Source: JAWLCQ01 sp041687095
GTDB taxonomy: Bacteria; Planctomycetota; Phycisphaerae; SM23-33
NCBI GenBank assembly: GCA_041687095.1
Contig: JAWLCQ010000124.1
Span: 1 to 14,776, forward strand
DNA: 14,776 nt
Direction: 5' to 3'
Shown: piece after piece, positions 6,036 through 14,776 of the stretch
Layout of the letters: every line of letters begins with the position of its first letter
Numbering within the stretch: the stretch's first letter is position 1
Notes under the pieces: generated by a model
What the model was told of the DNA's origin: nothing
The model's database searches: none
What the model saw: only the letters and a program-made list of their open reading frames with translations
Made by a program: the position numbers and the translations under genes

Positions 6036-7043
6036 ATGCTGAGACACGGAAAGATGGGAGCGGCCGTCACCGCTCTGGTGCTGGCGGCGCTGGTGGCGAC
6101 CGCGGTGGCCGATGAGAGCATGCGGGGCGTGTGGCTCGCCCAGGCCGACAAGATCGAGCAGGCCACCGAGGCCAAGGTCATCGAGAAGCAGGCGCGGCCG
6201 CCCGAGGACGTCGAGTGGCAGAAGCCCGGCATCCCGGTCGGGTTCGCGGTCGAGTACGCCATGGTCTCCGACTACATCTGGCGGGGGCTGAACTTCAGCG
6301 AGTTCCCCGGGGAGGGCCGCGAGGGCCTCAACCACCAGCTCACCCTCGGGATATCCTTCGACCTCGGGCAGTTCGGCACGGTGGGGTACAGCGCGTGGTT
6401 CGAGTGGTACGCCTACCAGGACAGCCGGCGCTTCGGGGCCGACCCCGACGACGGGCACCTGCAGGAAGTCGACCACACGGTGTACTGGTCGTACGACCTG
6501 TCCACGCTCAACGAGGCCATCCCCCTGAGCGTCGAGGTCGGCTGGATCGCGTACGTCTTCCCGCAGGTCGGGGGGAACGACGCCTCGTGGACGCATGAGA
6601 TGTACGTCATCCTGGCGTTGGACGACTCGTCCCTGTTCGGGACCGAGGGCGGGGTGCTGAACCCCTACTTCGCCCTCTACGCCGACCTCGACGACGTGCG
6701 GGGCCAGTGGTGGGAGCTGGGCATCAGCCACGAGTTCGCCCTGGCGGACCTGGGCCTGGAGAGCACCCCGATCCTGAAAGACATCACCATCACCCCCTCG
6801 CTGGTGCTGGGGATGGATCACCGGTACTTCTCGACCCCCCAGAAGCACACCCGCCTGGCGAACCTGCTGTACGGCCTGGACATGTCGCTGGACCTCAGCA
6901 GCGCCCTGGACCTGCCCCCGCAGGTGGGCTCGTTCTACCTGAACACCTTCCTCGCCTTCTCCCAGCCGCTCAACGGGGAGCTGCGGGAAGAGGCGATGAA
7001 CGACGAGTTCTTCGGCGGGATGGCCGTCGGGTGGGAGTGGTAG
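6036..7043 (+). CDS. TorF-like putative outer-membrane beta-barrel protein (porin)
   Basis: A 335-residue exported protein. Residues 1-25 are a signal peptide (RHGK, then a hydrophobic Ala/Val/Leu core, cleavage after AVA before D26). The mature part begins with a short polar stretch, then EYAMVSDYIWRGLNFSE, the SDY-hWRG signature at the start of the TIGR02001/TorF-type family of predicted outer-membrane proteins. The rest alternates aromatic and hydrophobic residues in strand-like segments with Asp/Gly-rich turns (for example GTVGYSAWFEWYAYQ and TITPSLVLGMDHRYF), and the chain ends in aromatic VGWEW, as barrel proteins do. The ATG at 6036 was chosen because AAGGAG (6021-6026 region) lies ~10 nt upstream and a signal peptide follows; the earlier in-frame ATG at 5949 falls inside the sigma-54 promoter. 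Family members often occur near nitrogen-uptake genes, so transport of a nitrogen compound is possible, but the substrate is unknown. Confidence 0.85.
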   Translation: MLRHGKMGAAVTALVLAALVATAVADESMRGVWLAQADKIEQATEAKVIEKQARPPEDVEWQKPGIPVGFAVEYAMVSDYIWRGLNFSEFPGEGREGLNHQLTLGISFDLGQFGTVGYSAWFEWYAYQDSRRFGADPDDGHLQEVDHTVYWSYDLSTLNEAIPLSVEVGWIAYVFPQVGGNDASWTHEMYVILALDDSSLFGTEGGVLNPYFALYADLDDVRGQWWELGISHEFALADLGLESTPILKDITITPSLVLGMDHRYFSTPQKHTRLANLLYGLDMSLDLSSALDLPPQVGSFYLNTFLAFSQPLNGELREEAMNDEFFGGMAVGWEW

Positions 7044-7051
7044 ACTGCGCG

Positions 7052-7121
7052 ATCAAGGACGGGGACAGGCGCGTCCGCGGCGAGACAACCTCCGCTCCGG
7101 CCGCCTGTCCCCGTCTTTGAT
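7052..7121 (+). terminator. Long-stem hairpin just after the TorF-like gene
   Basis: ATCAAGGACGGGGACAGGCG (7052-7071) and CGCCTGTCCCCGTCTTTGAT (7102-7121) are complementary over 20 positions, the single difference being a G-U pair in RNA. The loop is ~30 nt and GC-rich. It starts 8 nt after the stop codon. No T-tract follows. It may terminate or protect the message, or be a dispersed repeat. Confidence 0.55.
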
Positions 7122-7182
7122 GTAACGGCTTCGCTTCCCGCAGAGGGATTGGGGGTCACACCGCATGGACCGCCCCCGCCGC

Positions 7183-7376
7183 CGCAAGCGTCTGGTTCGA
7201 CTCAAACGCGTGCCTCGCATCGAGCGCGTGCTTCGTCGCAAGCATGTGCGACGCCTCAAGCGCGTGCGACGCCTCAAGCGCGTGCGACGCTCAAGCGCGT
7301 GCGACGCCTCAAGCGCGTGCGACGCCTCAAGCGCGTGCGACGCTCAAGCGCGTGCGACGCTCAAGCGCGTGCGACG
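7183..7376. repeat. Tandem array of 18/17-bp units, about 11 copies
   Basis: The consensus unit is CTCAAGCGCGTGCGACGC. Four diverged 18-bp copies (7183-7254) are followed by near-identical copies at 7255, 7273, 7291 (17 bp), 7308, 7326, 7344 (17 bp) and 7361. The 17-bp units lack one C at a junction. The first six units are all 18 bp and would read as a basic hexapeptide repeat (LKRVRR), but the 17-bp units shift the frame and no ribosome-binding site is evident, so I treat it as non-coding. The last unit runs straight into the dispersed repeat at 7365. Confidence 0.9.
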
Positions 7377-7490
7377 GGGGTCTCCTGACCCCCGTCGTCC
7401 GGGAACGTGCGGAACGCTTCCGCGGCAGCGTTATGGCGGCGCGTCGATCGCGGCGGCATGTGGAGTGCGGGGGTTCACCACCGCTTTTCG
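7365..7490 (+). repeat. Dispersed hairpin-rich repeat, copy 1
   Basis: It begins GCGCGTGCGA, then the near-palindrome GGGGGTCTCCTGACCCCC (7-bp stem, TCCT loop), CGTCCGGGA, a central module ATGGCGGCGCG, and ends with TCGCGGCGGC and TGGAGTGCGGGGGTTCACC-ACCGCTTT. The reverse complement of 7622-7750 aligns throughout, with 37 of the first 40 bases identical. Confidence 0.85.
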
Positions 7491-7881
7491 ATGGACCGGG
7501 GCCGGTCGCATGGGCCGGCCTCTGTCGAGCGGCCTGGAAAGGGTGGAGTCGGCTCTGGGGTCACTCGGGCACGGAATGATGGTTTGCGGAGGGAACCTTC
7601 CGTGGGAGGTTCAGGCGCTGAGTGGAAAGCGGCGGTGAACCGCCGCACTCCAAAGCGCCGCCGCGAAGGGGGCGCTCCCATGGCGCTGACGCGGAGGCGC
7701 TGTTCGCCCCTCCCGGACGCCGGGGGTCAGGAGACCCCCGGTGCACGCGCGCGGAGCGGATCAGAAAAGCCCCGGCGGAGGCGCGTGAGGCGGGTTTGGT
7801 GGGTGGAATCCATCCGCTCCCCCGAGTCCTCACTCACAAGGGGCCGGCCGCCGCCGCTGTTCTGGCGGCGGCAGGACCCTC
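7491..7881. other. Remaining non-coding accessory DNA around the inverted repeat pair
   Basis: This span holds the 131-bp spacer between the two repeat copies, with a GGGGCCGG/GCCGGCCTC hairpin near 7499-7522, and 7751-7881 beyond copy 2. There GGAGCGGAT (7753-7761) is inverted at ATCCGCTCC (7812-7820), and GCCGCCGCC (7847-7855) pairs with GGCGGCGGC (7864-7872) around an 8-nt loop. Open frames here have no ribosome-binding site or recognisable protein features, and I see no gene. Confidence 0.6.
7622..7750 (-). repeat. Dispersed hairpin-rich repeat, copy 2 (inverted)
   Basis: Read on the minus strand it has the same order of modules as copy 1: GCGCGTGCAC, GGGGGTCTCCTGACCCCC, GCGTCCGGGA, CTCCGCGTCAGCGCCATGG, TTCGCGGCGGC, then TGGAGTGCGGCGGTTCACC-GCCGCTTTCCA. 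Its last module is a clean hairpin (GCGGCGG, TTCA loop, CCGCCGC), which is degraded in copy 1. The two copies face each other across a 131-bp spacer (7491-7621). Confidence 0.85.
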
Positions 7882-7956
7882 TTGATCCGTCATAAGCATG
7901 TCTTATCTTAAATATCATATCATTACCTGTTCCATTTCTGTCCCCTCGGGTATACT
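7882..7956 (+). promoter_or_regulatory. AT-rich candidate promoter zone for gltB
   Basis: This is a sharp AT-rich island in otherwise ~70% GC DNA. Possible -10 boxes are TATACT (7951-7956, no good -35 at 16-18 nt) and TATCTT (7904-7909, with TTGATC at 7882-7887 and a 16-nt spacer). No sigma-54 -24/-12 pair was found between 7044 and 8147. Either box would leave a leader of roughly 190-230 nt. Confidence 0.4.
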
Positions 7957-8029
7957 GGCGCGCATAGGCGGTTCCGCCCCCGCGGCGGAGCACCGGGACG
8001 CCTGAACACAACAGCGTGGTTTTCGGAAT

Positions 8030-8054
8030 GCGGACCCGGCGGTCACGGGTCCGC
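8030..8054 (+). promoter_or_regulatory. Stem-loop in the gltB leader
   Basis: GCGGACCCG (8030-8038) and CGGGTCCGC (8046-8054) form a perfect 9-bp stem with a 7-nt loop, followed by TTGTAT. It lies 94 nt before the gltB start and could act as an attenuator or structural leader element. A smaller GGCGG/CCGCC stem lies at 7967-7978. It does not match a riboswitch I can name. Confidence 0.4.
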
Positions 8055-8147
8055 TTGTATCATGGCCGATCACGGTGTCTCGTGCACAGCGCCCCGTTCG
8101 TGCAGCCAACCGCTGCTCCACCCGGGCCCTGACACGGGGGACGTTCC

Positions 8148-12741
<4,594 letters not shown>

Positions 12742-12749
<8 letters not shown>

Positions 12750-14181
12750 GCCCACCGGATTCATCGAGTACAAGCGTGAGGAGGTCCCCCACCGTCCCGT
12801 CGTGGAGCGGACGCGGGACTTCTTCGAGGTCGATCTGCCCCTGCCCGCGGAGGTCCTGCTCAAGCAGGCCGCCCGCTGCATGGACTGCGGGATCCCCTTC
12901 TGCCACGGGGCGGGCTGCCCCGTGCAGAACCTCATCCCCGAGTTCAACGACCTGGTCTACCACGGCAAGTGGGAGCAGGCCTGCCGCGTCCTGCACTCCA
13001 CCAACAACTTCCCCGAGGTCACCGGGCGCATCTGCCCCGCCCCGTGCGAGTCCGCCTGCACCCTGAACATCGACCAGGTGCCCGTCAACATCAAGCAGAT
13101 CGAGCTGCAGATCGTCGAGCGCGGCTGGGCGGAGGGGTGGATCCGCCCCCAGCCCCCCGAGCACAAGACGGGCAAGCACGTGGCGATCATCGGGTCGGGG
13201 CCGGCCGGCCTCGCCGCGGCGCAGCAGCTCGCCCGCATGGGCCACCACGTCATCGTCTTCGAGAAGGACTCCCGCATCGGGGGGCTGCTGCGGTACGGGA
13301 TCCCGGACTTCAAGCTCGACAAGAAGGTCCTCGACCGCCGCCTGGAGCAGATGCGGGCGGAGGGCGTGGAGTTCCAGACGAGCGTGACGATCGGGGAGGA
13401 CCTCTCGCCCAAGTACCTCCGCCAGCGCTTCGACGCCATCCTCCTGACGATGGGCGCGGGCGAGCCCCGCGACCTGACCATCGAGGGGCGCGAGCTGCGG
13501 AACGTCCACTTCGCCCTGGAGTTCCTCACCCAGCAGAACCGCGTCAACGCCGGGGACGCCATCCCCCTCGCCGAGCACATCCTCGCCAAGGACAAGGTCG
13601 TCGCCGTCATCGGCGGCGGGGACACCGGCAGCGACTGCATCGGCACGGCCATCCGCCAGGGCGCCAAGCAGGTCTACCAGTTCGAGATCCTCCCCAAGCC
13701 CCCCGAACGCACCAACCCCGAGACGCCCTGGCCCCAGTGGCCACGGGTCCTGCGGACCAGCTCCTCGCAGGAGGAGGGCTGCACCCGCCGCTGGTGCGTG
13801 CAGACCAAGAAGCTCCTCGGGCGCGGGGACACCGTCTCCACCCTCGAGGGCGCGGAGGTCCGCTGGGAGAAGGGCCCCGACGGCGGGTGGAAGATGCAGG
13901 AGGTCCCGGGCAGCGAGTTCCGCCTGGACGTGGACCTGGTGCTGCTGGCGATGGGCTTCACCCACGTGCGGCACAACGGGCTGGTCGACCAGCTCGAGCT
14001 GCAGCTCGACCCGCGCGGGAACGTGATCATCGGGGCGGACTACCACACGAGCGTCCCGGGCGTCTTCGCCGCCGGCGATACCGAACGCGGGGCCTCCCTC
14101 GTCGTCCACGCCATCGCCGCCGGGCGCAAGGCCGCCGCGGGCATCGACGAGTGGCTCAAGAAGCAGGAGACGCAATCATGA
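12742..14181 (+). CDS. gltD: Glutamate synthase small subunit (FAD/NADPH oxidoreductase)
   Basis: A 479-residue protein, typical for GltD. It takes electrons from NADPH through FAD and 4Fe-4S clusters and feeds GltB. The N-terminal cluster domain has cysteines C46, C49, C54, C59 (RCMDCGIPFCHGAGCP) and C98, C102, C106 (RICPAPCESAC). The FAD-binding Rossmann motif is IIGSGPAG (149-156). The NADPH-binding motif is VIGGGDTGSDC (290-300). The second FAD contact, GVFAAGDTERGASLVVHAI, lies near the C-terminus. The GTG at 12742 is preceded by GAGGAGG (12729-12735) at a 6-nt spacing, and the first residues (MAKPTGFIEY-KREEVPHRPV) match family starts. It overlaps gltB by 8 bp, so the two subunits are translationally coupled. 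The stop overlaps the next start as ATGA. Confidence 0.97.
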
Positions 14182-14579
14182 TCACCGGCATCGCCCACGT
14201 GTGCTACACCGTCAGCGACCTCGACGCCTCCGAAACGTTCTACCGCGACGTGCTGCACCTGCGCCCGGCCTTCGACTTCCGCAACGACAGCGGGGTGCGC
14301 TTCGGGCTCTACCTGCACGTGGGCGGGGCGAACTTCCTCGAACTCTTCCAGGGCGCGCTGTCCGAGCGCGCCCCCGGCCAACCCTACCAGCACCTGTGCC
14401 TGCAGGTGGACGAGATCCAGTCCACCGTCGCCGACCTCCGCGCCCGCGGAGCGGACGTCAGCGACCCCAAGCTCGGGAGCGACCGCTCCTGGCAGGCGTG
14501 GCTGAGCGACCCGGACGGCAACCGCATCGAACTCCACCAGTACACGCCCGAGAGCAAGCAGACCCCGTTCGTCTCGTAG
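14178..14579 (+). CDS. VOC-superfamily (glyoxalase/dioxygenase-fold) metalloprotein
   Basis: A 133-residue single-domain protein with the paired beta-alpha-beta-beta-beta modules of the vicinal oxygen chelate family. It begins GIAHVCYTVSDLDASETFYRD, has YQHLCLQVDEI in the second module and closes with LSDPDGNRIELHQY. The four expected metal ligands are visible as H7, E55 (FLELF), H72 and E118, so it is probably an active metalloenzyme of the lactoylglutathione-lyase-like group. The substrate cannot be told. AGGAG (14165-14169) lies 8 nt before the ATG, and the ATG overlaps the gltD stop (ATGA), so it is translated with GOGAT as the third gene of the operon. A link to glutamate metabolism or to methylglyoxal-type by-products is possible, but co-transcription alone does not prove it. 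Confidence 0.88.
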   Translation: MITGIAHVCYTVSDLDASETFYRDVLHLRPAFDFRNDSGVRFGLYLHVGGANFLELFQGALSERAPGQPYQHLCLQVDEIQSTVADLRARGADVSDPKLGSDRSWQAWLSDPDGNRIELHQYTPESKQTPFVS

Positions 14580-14642
14580 GCGTCTCACAGGCGAAGGGCC
14601 GAGAGACCGGGAGACCGGAGACGGTTCGGTTGCTCCGACCGT

Positions 14643-14678
14643 CCCACGGGACCGCCCCGTTGGGGCTTGTCCCGTGGG
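14643..14678 (+). terminator. Hairpin downstream of the gltBD-VOC operon
   Basis: CCCACGGGAC (14643-14652) and GTCCCGTGGG (14669-14678) form a perfect 10-bp stem. Inside it GCCCC (14654-14658) pairs with GGGGC (14662-14666) around GTT. A further TTGTCCCGTG follows at 14681. There is no T-tract, so it may be a terminator or a message-stabilising stem. It lies 64 nt after the last stop codon. Confidence 0.5.
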
Positions 14679-14756
14679 CATTGTCCCGTGCGAGTTCCTG
14701 CGTAGGGGGGGATGGACTCCTTGTTCTACACATTTCGGCGTCCCGACGCCCCGAGC

Positions 14757-14776
14757 GCGTGCGTTGGGGGTCTCCT
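14757..14776 (+). repeat. Dispersed hairpin-rich repeat, copy 3 (cut by window end)
   Basis: The last bases read GCGCGTGCG-TT-GGGGGTCTCCT, matching the first ~22 bases of copies 1 and 2 apart from the two variable bases before the G run. The rest should lie beyond the window. Orientation is the same as copy 1. Confidence 0.65.

Noticed and set aside
7183..7376. CRISPR array
   Set aside because: Units are 17-18 bp and directly adjacent with no unique spacers, so this is a plain tandem repeat.
7165..7638. Open frame covering the tandem array (157 codons, LKRVRR hexapeptides)
   Set aside because: There is no good ribosome-binding site, the 17-bp units shift the frame so the hexapeptide is lost, and the rest reads through the dispersed repeat with no protein-like composition.

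Overview
High-GC bacterial DNA, almost certainly from an uncultured or draft-assembled genome: there is a 10-N gap at 386-395 flanked by long G and C homopolymers. The combination of very high GC, a TorF-like outer-membrane protein, a KaiC-like/hybrid-kinase pair and hairpin-rich dispersed repeats suggests Planctomycetota. That is an inference from general resemblance, not from a marker gene, and a high-GC proteobacterium cannot be excluded.

Layout. (1) 2-238: C-terminal end of a protein built of ~45-residue repeats, followed by a low-complexity stretch with the assembly gap. (2) 525-3600: a two-gene operon on +, encoding a double-domain KaiC-like ATPase and an overlapping hybrid histidine kinase (pseudo-receiver, HisKA_3, HATPase, C-terminal receiver). 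(3) 3601-3836: intergenic space between convergent genes, filled by a ~210-bp imperfect inverted repeat. (4) 3837-5402 on -: a GAF/AAA+/HTH sigma-54-dependent activator that resembles NifA. (5) 5403-6035: a divergent regulatory region holding a consensus sigma-54 promoter that points at the next gene. (6) 6036-7043 on +: a secreted TorF-like outer-membrane beta-barrel protein. (7) 7044-8147: a 1.1-kb non-coding accessory region with a 20-bp-stem hairpin, an 18/17-bp tandem array, two inverted copies of a ~128-bp dispersed repeat, an AT-rich promoter zone and a long structured leader. (8) 8148-14579 on +: gltB, gltD and a VOC-family gene, each overlapping the next by a few bases. (9) 14580-14776: a terminator-like hairpin and the first bases of a third copy of the dispersed repeat, cut by the window edge.

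How the genes may work together. GltB and GltD form glutamate synthase (GOGAT), the glutamine-to-glutamate step of ammonium assimilation. The sigma-54 activator lies head to head with a gene that has a textbook -24/-12 promoter, so it is the natural candidate to switch on the porin-like protein. With GOGAT next door, nitrogen supply is a reasonable shared theme, but the regulatory link is inferred. The KaiC-like/kinase pair looks like a separate signalling unit.

The least-explained material is the repeat content: the 128-bp hairpin-rich family (two full copies plus one cut copy), the tandem array whose unit carries that family's edge sequence, and the unrelated 210-bp inverted repeat at 3611-3821.
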